This document shows positions 1 through 6,686 of a stretch of 64,000 nucleotides of DNA, piece by piece. Position numbers and translations under genes: made by a program. The notes below the pieces were generated by a model. That model did no database searches. It worked only from the letters and a program-made list of their open reading frames with translations, and was not told the DNA's origin. The stretch lies in the NCBI GenBank assembly GCA_016185275.1, contig JACPNX010000038.1, positions 1-64,000 of the forward strand. The letters run 5' to 3'. This stretch comes from Actinomycetota bacterium. GTDB lineage: Bacteria; Actinomycetota; Acidimicrobiia; Acidimicrobiales; Iamiaceae. How positions within the stretch are numbered: position 1 is the first letter of the stretch; each line of letters opens with the position of its first letter.

Positions 1-62
1 CTGTCGTCCACGCCGACAGACTCGGCGCGCGCGTCCAGAGAATCGTGGATAGTCGTGGTCAC
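1..62 (-). CDS. Unknown protein, N-terminal fragment only
   Basis: A GTG at 62-60 opens a minus-strand frame that stays open to the window edge, beginning M-T-T-T-I-H-D-S-L-D-A-R-A-E-S-V-G-V-D-D. A strong Shine-Dalgarno sequence, GGAGGAG (complement of 72-78), sits 9 nt upstream, which is the main reason to believe it. About 20 residues are visible and I recognise no family. Confidence 0.5.
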   Translation of the reverse strand, partial: MTTTIHDSLDARAESVGVDD

Positions 63-283
63 TTCGGGGATCTCCTCCCCGCCCTCTCAGCTCAATGAAT
101 CGACTGCTCGACCCGCCTCAGCTGAGGTTGACACAGAGGGAAGGGAGCAGGGCGCGAGTGGCTACACGTCGACTTCGGCGTGGAGCTGACGCCGTTCTAC
201 TGCGAAGGCATGCGGGTTCCGGTCGGCCCAGGCCGGGGCGGGTGGCGGAACCCCGGCGAAACGCTGCCCACCAAGCGGGCAGT
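63..283. other. Intergenic region upstream of the edge gene
   Basis: This stretch lies between the stop of the AlkB-like gene and the start of the edge gene, both on the minus strand, so it should carry the edge gene's promoter. I see a perfect 12-bp palindrome CCTCAGCTGAGG at 116-127, about 55 nt before that start codon, and no convincing -10/-35 pair. The palindrome could be an operator; that is a guess. Confidence 0.4.
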
Positions 284-1012
284 TCATCGGGCGTCCGCTG
301 CGTCCTCATCGACCTCGTACGGGGTCCGCTCGCGGAAGGTCAGGCTCATCCGCGGCCCGGTCACCCGGGCCAGCTTGGGCACGCAGTGCTGCCAGGTGCG
401 CTGGCAGGTGCCGCCCATGACCAGCAGGTCGCCGCCGCACAGGTCCAGGCGCACCGACGGCGCCCGCGTGCCGGCGTCAGGGGCGGGCCGCAGGAGGAAC
501 CGCCGTGGCTCGCCGAGCGACAGCACGGCGACGGTCGACACGGGAACCCGCCGGAGGTGGCGATCTCCGTGCCAGGCCACGCTGTCGCGCCCGTCGCGGT
601 AGAGGTTGGCGCCAAGTGCATCGAAGTGGACGCCGTAGCGCCGGTCGAGCAGGTCGCCCATCCGGGCGACGACGGCCGGAAGTCCCGGCGTCGCGGGACC
701 GTCGTCCCACCACGCGGTCAGGCGCGGCTCGGGCAGCAACCGGTCGTACATGCGCACCTCGCGCCGCTGCCAATGGACCTCCGCGACGAGGTGGGTGAAC
801 AACGTGTCCGACCCGGCCAGCCAGCCGGGCACGACCTCGATCCACGCGGCATCCCCGAGGTCGCGCCGCTCGGCGCTCGAGAACGAGGCGTCCGCCTCAG
901 GGGCGCCCGCGGCGAGCAGGGATCCCTGGAAGGCCGGCACCACACGGTCGACGGAGCCGAGGCTTCCGGTGGCAGCTCGAGGAGGGTCGGAGCGCTCCGC
1001 GGCCGTTCCCAT
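284..1012 (-). CDS. AlkB-like 2-oxoglutarate/Fe(II)-dependent dioxygenase
   Basis: 242 aa. The double-stranded beta-helix iron ligands are visible: H148-x-D150 (in WHGDRH), H209 in TWQHCVPK, and the 2-oxoglutarate-binding R221 followed by R227 in GPRMSLTFR. The segment M-Y-D-R-L-L-P-E-P-R-L-T-A-W-W near residue 88 is the substrate loop typical of bacterial AlkB-like proteins. Family members oxidatively demethylate alkylated bases in DNA or RNA; the substrate here is not shown. It stands alone rather than beside ada. A TATCAT hexamer 6 nt before the ATG suggests a leaderless transcript. Confidence 0.88.
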   Translation of the reverse strand: MGTAAERSDPPRAATGSLGSVDRVVPAFQGSLLAAGAPEADASFSSAERRDLGDAAWIEVVPGWLAGSDTLFTHLVAEVHWQRREVRMYDRLLPEPRLTAWWDDGPATPGLPAVVARMGDLLDRRYGVHFDALGANLYRDGRDSVAWHGDRHLRRVPVSTVAVLSLGEPRRFLLRPAPDAGTRAPSVRLDLCGGDLLVMGGTCQRTWQHCVPKLARVTGPRMSLTFRERTPYEVDEDAADAR

Positions 1013-1018
1013 GGCCAG

Positions 1019-1024
1019 ATGATA
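1019..1024 (-). promoter_or_regulatory. -10 hexamer of the AlkB-like gene (leaderless)
   Basis: TATCAT on the minus strand, separated from the ATG at 1012 by 6 nt, so transcription would begin at or next to the start codon. No clear -35 element is seen. Confidence 0.5.
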
Positions 1025-1082
1025 GATCCCGAACGCCCGTTCGTCGACGTCGCGACACCGCCGGTTGGATCGAGTCGACCCG

Positions 1083-1844
1083 TCAGCCCGGCCCGTACTG
1101 GCTCACGCAGGCCTGGCCCCGGTTGGTCCGCCCGTACTCGACCGCGGTGGCGCGCTGGGCCAGGGTGCCGTGCTTCTCCTTGGTCCCGAAGTCGTTGGAG
1201 GCCAAGGCGATCGACTGGTTGAGCTCCTGCTCGTCGCCGGGCTCCTCGGTGAGCTGGCCGGCGTCGATCTCGTCCTGGAGGAAGGCGCCGGCGAAGCAGT
1301 CGGCTTGGAGCTCGATGTTCGGGTTGTCGGGCACACCGAGGTTCGCCTGGGCGCTGTGCCCCCACTCGTGGGCGAGCACGAAGTAGGTGAAGGTGTCGCC
1401 GATCTTCTGGTTCTGCTCGTAGAACCAGTCGATGGCCACGAGCACGGTGTTGTCGCTGCCGCAAAAGGCCGCGTTGGGCCCGGTGACCGGCCGGCCGCCA
1501 CACGTGACCGTGGACGAGCCGTCGGCCAGGTACGTCTCGACGGCCTGGGGGGGTTGGTAGCCGTCGACCTTGCCCGCCCAGTAGTCGTCAAGGGTCTGGG
1601 TGAGCGACTCCAGGTCGGCCTGCATCTTCTTCAGGACGGGGTCGTTGGCCACGTCCGGGTTGCTGGTTCCGGGTGCCGTGGTCGACGAACCGGTCGTCGT
1701 GGACGACCGGGGGTACGTCGACCCGGCCGCCCCCGGACCGCCGCCGGCCGCGGTGGCCCGCTCGGCTCCGCTCGTGGAGACCCCACAGCCGCCGAGGGCG
1801 GCGGCCATGACGACCGACAGAGCCGCCATCCGTCGCACGCTCAT
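1083..1844 (-). CDS. Lipoprotein neutral zinc metallopeptidase (YpfJ-like)
   Basis: 253 aa. A short signal peptide ends in a lipobox (AALGGC, Cys20), so the protein should be anchored on the outer face of the cytoplasmic membrane, followed by a Ser/Thr/Pro/Gly-rich linker to about residue 65. The catalytic part carries HEWGH at 159-163 (zinc ligands and catalytic Glu) and a downstream ELQADCFAGAF segment that supplies the third ligand, the signature of the putative neutral zinc metallopeptidase family (PF04228). Cysteines near 115 and 128 may form a disulfide. The ATG at 1844 has an excellent GGAGGAAGG ribosome site. Substrate unknown. Confidence 0.85.
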   Translation of the reverse strand: MSVRRMAALSVVMAAALGGCGVSTSGAERATAAGGGPGAAGSTYPRSSTTTGSSTTAPGTSNPDVANDPVLKKMQADLESLTQTLDDYWAGKVDGYQPPQAVETYLADGSSTVTCGGRPVTGPNAAFCGSDNTVLVAIDWFYEQNQKIGDTFTYFVLAHEWGHSAQANLGVPDNPNIELQADCFAGAFLQDEIDAGQLTEEPGDEQELNQSIALASNDFGTKEKHGTLAQRATAVEYGRTNRGQACVSQYGPG

Positions 1845-1972
1845 GCCTTCCTCCTCGCCGCCCCGTCGCGGCCCGTCGGCCCGGCCCGGTGACGAACGCT
1901 AGCCGCGCCGCCCCGGCGTTCCCGGGGCACTCGTACGGACGGGTTCTCGAAGGGCCGCCGCACCGGGCCACC

Positions 1973-1978
1973 TACGAT
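1973..1978 (+). promoter_or_regulatory. -10 hexamer of proS (leaderless)
   Basis: TACGAT ends 8 nt before the proS ATG at 1987, and no Shine-Dalgarno sequence is present between them. This fits transcription starting at the start codon. Confidence 0.55.
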
Positions 1979-1986
1979 CGCCGACC

Positions 1987-3393
1987 ATGGCCAAGGCTCC
2001 AATCATCACGCCCCAGGCGCAGGACTTCCCCCGCTGGTACCAGGACGTGCTGGCCAAGGCCGAGCTGGCGGACAACGGCCCCGCCCGCGGCACGATGGTG
2101 ATCCGGCCCTACGGCTATGCCATCTGGGAGCGGATGGTGGCCGAGGTCGACGCCCGCATCAAGGCCACCGGCGCCGAGAACGCCTACTTCCCGCTGTTCA
2201 TCCCCGAGTCGTACCTCCAGCGGGAGGCCGAGCACGTCCAGGGCTTCAGCCCGGAGCTGGCCGTCGTCACCCACGGCGGCGGCAAGGAGCTCGAGGAACC
2301 CCTGGTCGTGCGGCCGACCAGTGAGACGGTGATCGGCGAGTTCATGGCCAAGTGGGTGCAGAGCCACCGCGACCTGCCGCTGCTGCTCAACCAGTGGGCC
2401 AACGTCGTGCGCTGGGAGCTGCGGCCGAGGCTGTTCCTGCGCACGACGGAGTTCCTGTGGCAGGAGGGGCACACCGCCCATGCCACCGAAGCCGACGCGG
2501 CCGCGTACGCCCGCCGCATCCTCCACGACGTCTACGAGGACTTCATGGTGTCGGTGCTGGCCATCCCCGTGGTCGTCGGTCGCAAGACCAGCGACGAGCG
2601 CTTCGCCGGAGCCACCAACACGATGACGTGCGAAGCGCTCATGGCCGACGGCAAGGCCCTCCAGATGGGCACGAGCCACGAGCTCGGCCAGAACTTCGCG
2701 CGGGCCTTCGGGATCGCCTTCCAGGACGAGTCGGGTACCGAGCAGACGGCGTGGACCACCTCCTGGGGCGTGTCCACCCGCATGATGGGCGGCCTCGTCA
2801 TGGCGCACGGCGACGACGCCGGCCTGCGCCTGCCTCCGAACGTCGCGCCGATCCAATGCGTCGTGCTCCTGATCCGTGACGAGTCCGGAGCGGGGGAGCG
2901 CGCCGCGCTGATCGCCGAGGCGCTGCGCACCGCGGGGGTGCGGGTGCGACTGGACGACCGGGTCGACCAGTCGTTCGGTCGCCGGGCGACCGAGTGGGAG
3001 CTGAAGGGCGTGCCGGTGCGGGTGGAGGTGGGGCCCAGGGACCTGGCCGAGGAGCAGGCGGTGGTCGTGCGCCGCGACACCAACACCAAGTCGACGGTGC
3101 CGCTCGCCGGGCTCGCCGCGGCGGTGGCGGATCTGCTCGGCGCGGTCCAGTCGTCGCTGCTCGACGAGGCGCGGGCTCGCCGGGACACGGCCACCGTGGA
3201 TGTGAGCGACCTCGACGGGGTCGTCGCCGCCGGCCGGTCCGGGTTCGCGCGGGTGCCCTGGCCGGTGGTGCGCGACGAGGGTGCGGCGCTGCGGGCCGAG
3301 GCGCTGACCGTGCGCTGCCTGCAATCGGTCGACGGGGGCGTCGCCTCCGACGAGGGCGACGACACGGCGGCCTACGTGGCGCGGGCCTACTGA
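1987..3393 (+). CDS. proS: Prolyl-tRNA synthetase, short archaeal/eukaryal-like type
   Basis: 468 aa class II synthetase that charges tRNA-Pro with proline. Motif 2 is seen in the QWANVVRWELRPRLFLRTTEFLWQEGHTAHA region (residues about 135-165), preceded by the class-defining VVRPTSETVIG; motif 3 lies around GLVMAHGDDAGLRLPPNVAP. The C-terminal anticodon-binding domain follows. The protein lacks the roughly 180-residue editing insertion of the long bacterial ProS, so it belongs to the short ProS type 3 group found in archaea, eukaryotes and some bacteria. The ATG start is fixed by the leaderless-type promoter. Confidence 0.95.
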   Translation: MAKAPIITPQAQDFPRWYQDVLAKAELADNGPARGTMVIRPYGYAIWERMVAEVDARIKATGAENAYFPLFIPESYLQREAEHVQGFSPELAVVTHGGGKELEEPLVVRPTSETVIGEFMAKWVQSHRDLPLLLNQWANVVRWELRPRLFLRTTEFLWQEGHTAHATEADAAAYARRILHDVYEDFMVSVLAIPVVVGRKTSDERFAGATNTMTCEALMADGKALQMGTSHELGQNFARAFGIAFQDESGTEQTAWTTSWGVSTRMMGGLVMAHGDDAGLRLPPNVAPIQCVVLLIRDESGAGERAALIAEALRTAGVRVRLDDRVDQSFGRRATEWELKGVPVRVEVGPRDLAEEQAVVVRRDTNTKSTVPLAGLAAAVADLLGAVQSSLLDEARARRDTATVDVSDLDGVVAAGRSGFARVPWPVVRDEGAALRAEALTVRCLQSVDGGVASDEGDDTAAYVARAY

Positions 3394-3416
3394 ACCCGCA
3401 GCCCGCGGCCCGGGGA

Positions 3417-4178
3417 TCAGCGCATCGCCTCCTCGATGTCGCCGAGCAGGCGGAAGCCCCAGGCGTCAACGGACGTGGGGATCGAGGCCACGCGCGGCGA
3501 GGAGCCGTCGGAGCGAGCGATGATCAGCGACGTGATCTGCGCAGGTCGGTACGTCGCGTCGGTGCCAGCTCGTCTCCCGACCACCACCAAGACCTCCGCC
3601 CCTGTCGGCGCTACGCCAATGAGCGGAGCGACGTAGGTGGCCTCGGCCTGACTCTGCACGTCGACCGGCCCGGCGAACACTGGGATGTCGACTCGCACCT
3701 CGGTGCCTGGAGCCGGTGCCGAACCGGAGGTGGAGCGTGCCGAGGTCACCGCGATGCGAAGAGCCACCGTCACCGTCTGTTGGGGCGGCACGCTCGGGAG
3801 TCCGGCTGGCGCGAACGACATCGCGTACCGGTTGCCGACCTCGGCGGCCACGATCGTGCCTCGGATCAGGCCGCTTCCAGCCGCAAAGGCCGACCGTGGT
3901 GAGGCAGGCATGGAGTAGTCGGCACCGGCGTAGTAGGGAGCGGCGGCCAGCCGTGTCGTGAACGGGTCGATCAGGTCGCTACCGTCGCTGGCTGCCGTCC
4001 CGCTGGTTGAGGCCGTCGAGGTTCCCGCCCGGGCCCGCACCCGTGGTTCTGCGCGCACCTCACTCCCGCCACAAGAGGTCAGCGCGAGTAGCGAAGCGAG
4101 AGCTGTCATCGCGAGAACTCGAGACCCGTATGGCGAAGTGCCACCCTGCAGATGTCGGACATCACGAATGGCGTGCAT
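3417..4178 (-). CDS. Hypothetical lipoprotein
   Basis: About 253 aa. A hydrophobic stretch ends in the lipobox L-A-L-T-S-C, so an exported, lipid-anchored protein is expected. The rest is Ser/Thr/Ala/Val-rich with beta-strand-like segments and one clear V-T-V-A-L-R-I-A-V-T-S block; no family is recognised. The start is uncertain: ATG codons lie at 4211, 4178 and directly before the hydrophobic core. I take 4178 because it gives an arginine-containing n-region. It is convergent with proS with a 23-bp gap. Codon use is slightly less GC-biased than in the neighbours. Confidence 0.6.
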   Translation of the reverse strand: MHAIRDVRHLQGGTSPYGSRVLAMTALASLLALTSCGGSEVRAEPRVRARAGTSTASTSGTAASDGSDLIDPFTTRLAAAPYYAGADYSMPASPRSAFAAGSGLIRGTIVAAEVGNRYAMSFAPAGLPSVPPQQTVTVALRIAVTSARSTSGSAPAPGTEVRVDIPVFAGPVDVQSQAEATYVAPLIGVAPTGAEVLVVVGRRAGTDATYRPAQITSLIIARSDGSSPRVASIPTSVDAWGFRLLGDIEEAMR

Positions 4179-4333
4179 CGATGCGGCTCCCGTGGTGACC
4201 AACGTACGCATCCAGCCGAGCTTGGTCCCGCAGAGCCGGTTCGCGGTCGAGGTCGTCGAGTCGACGGTTGCTGGCCTCGTCGACGTGGCGGTGGACCCGT
4301 TCGACCGTGAGCCGGTCGGCGGCGAAGGGCCGC

Positions 4334-4339
4334 TATGAT
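4334..4339 (+). promoter_or_regulatory. Candidate -10 hexamer for the rimP-nusA-infB operon
   Basis: TATGAT, about 90 nt before the rimP GTG. It is close to TATAAT, but I find no good -35 element at 16-18 nt. If used, it makes a leader of about 85 nt containing two hairpins (4346-4359 and 4363-4385). Confidence 0.35.
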
Positions 4340-4362
4340 CGCCAAGCCCCTCCCGGGGCGGA

Positions 4363-4388
4363 GGCGTGGGCCCCTAGCCCACGCCTTT
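4363..4388 (+). terminator. Leader hairpin with T-run before rimP
   Basis: Perfect 8-bp stem GGCGTGGG (4363-4370) / CCCACGCC (4378-4385), 7-nt loop, then TTT. A smaller hairpin GCCCC/GGGGC (4346-4350 and 4355-4359) sits just before it. The geometry is that of an intrinsic terminator, but it lies inside the putative rimP leader, so it may act as an attenuator rather than the end of a transcript. Confidence 0.5.
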
Positions 4389-4429
4389 CGTTCGCATGAC
4401 CGCTGCCGACCCGAACCAGGAGGTGACCC

Positions 4430-4951
4430 GTGAGCATCGCCGATCAGGTGCGCGACCTCGTCGCGCCCGCGGTCGGAGACGCCGGGTTCGCCCTGTGGGA
4501 CGTGGAGTTCAGCGGCGGGATGCTGCGCGTGTTCGTCGACCGCTCCGAAGGGACGGGCCTCGACGACCTCGGCCGGCTCACCCAGCGGCTCTCGCGCCTG
4601 CTGGACGAGCACGACCCGATTCCCGGTCGGTACCTGCTCGAGGTCTCCAGCCCCGGCGTCGAGCGGAACCTGCGCACCGCCGAGCACTACCGCCGCTCGG
4701 TCGGCGAGACCGTCTCGGTCAAGACCCGTCCCGACGTCGAGGGCGAGCGCCGCCGCACCGGCGTGCTCCTCGTGGCCGACGACGAGGGCTTCGTCGTGCG
4801 CCCCGAGCCCGGCGGGCCCGAGCAGCGGCTCGCGTACACCGACGTCGAGCGCGCCCGCACCGTGTTCGCCTGGGGTCCCGGCCCCAAGCCCGGCGCGCCG
4901 ACACCCCGGGCCAAGCAGGCCACCAAGAGGAAGAAGGCAGCCACGTCATGA
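4430..4951 (+). CDS. rimP: Ribosome maturation factor RimP
   Basis: 173 aa; needed for 30S subunit assembly. The N-terminal half matches RimP (L-W-D-V-E-F, V-D-R, Y-L-L-E-V-S-S-P-G-V-E-R, with the family signature around residue 65) and a small SH3-like C-terminal domain follows. The tail is lysine-rich. The GTG start has a full AGGAGG 6 nt upstream. The stop overlaps the nusA ATG (ATGA), the usual rimP-nusA coupling. Confidence 0.93.
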   Translation: MSIADQVRDLVAPAVGDAGFALWDVEFSGGMLRVFVDRSEGTGLDDLGRLTQRLSRLLDEHDPIPGRYLLEVSSPGVERNLRTAEHYRRSVGETVSVKTRPDVEGERRRTGVLLVADDEGFVVRPEPGGPEQRLAYTDVERARTVFAWGPGPKPGAPTPRAKQATKRKKAATS

Positions 4952-6309
4952 GCCGCAGCATGGACATGATGGAGGCCCTGCAGGCGCTGGCCGCCGACAA
5001 GGGCATCTCCCCAGAGACCCTCATGGGCGCGCTGGCCGATGCCCTCGAATCGGCCTACAAGCGCATGCCGGGCGCCAAGGAGTACGCCTGGGTCACCATC
5101 GACCCCGACACGTTCGACATCCGGGTGACGGCCCAGGACCTCGACGAGGACGGCGAGCCCTACGGTCCCGAGCTCGACGTCACGCCCGACAACTTCGGCC
5201 GTATCGCCGCGCAGACCGCCCGCCAGGTGATGATGCAGCGCCTGCGCGAAGTCGACCGGGAGATGAAGTACGAGGAGTACGCCGGCCGCGAGGGCGACAT
5301 CGTCACCGGCATCATCCAGCAGAGCGACGCCCGCTACACGTTGCTCGACCTCGGCCGCGTCGAGGCTCTGCTCCCGCAGGCCGAGCAGGTCCCGCACGAG
5401 CGCCCTGCGCCGAACACGCGCCTCAAGGCCTACATCGTCGAGGTGCGCAAGACCGCCAAGGGTCCTCAGATCGTCGTCAGCCGCACCCACCCCGGGCTCA
5501 TCAAGCGGCTGTTCGAGCTCGAGGTGCCCGAGATCGCCGACGGCATCGTCGAGATCAGGGCCTGCGCCCGCGAGCCCGGGCACCGCACGAAGATCGCGGT
5601 GTGGTCGAACGATCCCAACGTCGACCCGGTCGGCGCCTGCGTCGGTGCCCGCGGCGCCCGGGTGCGCATGGTCGTCACCGAGCTGCACGGCGAGAAGATC
5701 GACATCGTGCCGTTCTCCGAGGACGCGCCCGACTTCGTGGCGAAGGCGTTGTCACCGGCGCGGGTCAAAGAGGTGCGCATCCACGAGTACGACGGTCGGG
5801 CCGAGGTGATCGTGCCCGACTTCCAGCTCTCGCTGGCCATCGGCAAGGAGGGCCAGAACGCCCGCTTGGCCGCCCGGCTGACCGGGTGGCGGGTGGACAT
5901 CAAGAGCGAGACCCAGCTCGCGGAGGAAGAGGCGTTCCAGAACCAGGACTGGGCCGAGGGCGAGTGGGTCACCGACGACGCGACCGGCGAGCAGCGCTGG
6001 GTGCCCGCCGACGGCGGCGACGCGCTCTCCGCCGAGGAGTGGGAGCACGCCGCCGAGGCCCCCGACGAGACCACGCAAGCCGGCGGGCCCGGCTCCGAGA
6101 GCTCAGCCGCCGCGAGTGGCGCTGAGGCGAGCGAGGCTGCTCCCGCCGAGCCTGGAGCCACTCGCGGCGACGCCGCCCCGGACGACACGGTCGCCGATGC
6201 TGGCGGAGCGGACGACGGTGCGCGTCCGGTCGGCGCCGGCGAGGCCACCGCGGAGGCGGATGGCGCGGTGCCGGCCGAGTCGGCCGCGGGCGAAGGCCAA
6301 GGGTCGTAG
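4948..6309 (+). CDS. nusA: Transcription termination/antitermination factor NusA
   Basis: 453 aa. Domains in order: RNA-polymerase-binding N-terminal domain (about 1-125), S1 domain (about 130-200, beginning GDIVTGII), then two KH domains (GACVGARGARV and later AIGKEGQNARLAARLTGW). After residue 330 comes an acidic, alanine-rich low-complexity tail instead of the E. coli-type acidic repeats. NusA modulates pausing and termination. Translation is probably coupled to rimP through the ATGA overlap. Confidence 0.95.
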   Translation: MSRSMDMMEALQALAADKGISPETLMGALADALESAYKRMPGAKEYAWVTIDPDTFDIRVTAQDLDEDGEPYGPELDVTPDNFGRIAAQTARQVMMQRLREVDREMKYEEYAGREGDIVTGIIQQSDARYTLLDLGRVEALLPQAEQVPHERPAPNTRLKAYIVEVRKTAKGPQIVVSRTHPGLIKRLFELEVPEIADGIVEIRACAREPGHRTKIAVWSNDPNVDPVGACVGARGARVRMVVTELHGEKIDIVPFSEDAPDFVAKALSPARVKEVRIHEYDGRAEVIVPDFQLSLAIGKEGQNARLAARLTGWRVDIKSETQLAEEEAFQNQDWAEGEWVTDDATGEQRWVPADGGDALSAEEWEHAAEAPDETTQAGGPGSESSAAASGAEASEAAPAEPGATRGDAAPDDTVADAGGADDGARPVGAGEATAEADGAVPAESAAGEGQGS

Positions 6310-6575
6310 CCGAGCCGCGCCGGACGTGCATCGGCTGCCGGCGGACGGCGCCGGCCCGCGAGCTCACGCGGTTGGTGCGAACTCCGGAGGGATCGCTGGC
6401 CGTGGGCCGTACACTGCCGGGTCGGGGTGCGTGGCTCTGCGCCACGTCTCCTTCGTGCTTCGACGCCGCCACTCGACGCAAGGCCTTCGGCCGGGCGCTG
6501 CGGGCACCGGTCGACGAGCGCGCGTTGTCCGCCGCGCGGATCCAGCTCTACGGGACCACGGCCCCGGAGCGCTGA
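6309..6575 (+). CDS. ylxR: YlxR-like RNA-binding protein (DUF448), start codon not found
   Basis: The frame encodes R-T-C-I-G-C-R-R-T-A-P-A-R-E-L-T-R-L followed by G-R-G-A-W-L-C and R-K-A-F-G-R-A-L-R, a clear match to the YlxR family of small proteins encoded between nusA and infB. The frame opens after a TGA at 6123, but no ATG, GTG or TTG occurs before 6372, and a start there would remove the conserved CxxC motif. The coordinates start just after the nusA stop and are approximate. Possible explanations are a non-canonical start, a -1 shift at the end of nusA, or a sequence error. Confidence 0.75.
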   Translation, partial: AEPRRTCIGCRRTAPARELTRLVRTPEGSLAVGRTLPGRGAWLCATSPSCFDAATRRKAFGRALRAPVDERALSAARIQLYGTTAPER

Positions 6576-6686
6576 GCCCGCCACCGAGGGCGGCACTTTC
6601 GTACTGGTCTCCGACCCGTGCGAGACTGGATATCCCGTGCCCAGGCCGGGCACACACGATGGCAACCCGAAGGGGCGAGTAGGCAC

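Noticed and set aside
6290-6312. Programmed -1 frameshift joining nusA to ylxR
   Set aside because: The sequence CCAAGGGTCGTAG contains no X-XXY-YYZ heptamer and no obvious downstream stimulator, so it stays only as one of several explanations for the missing start.
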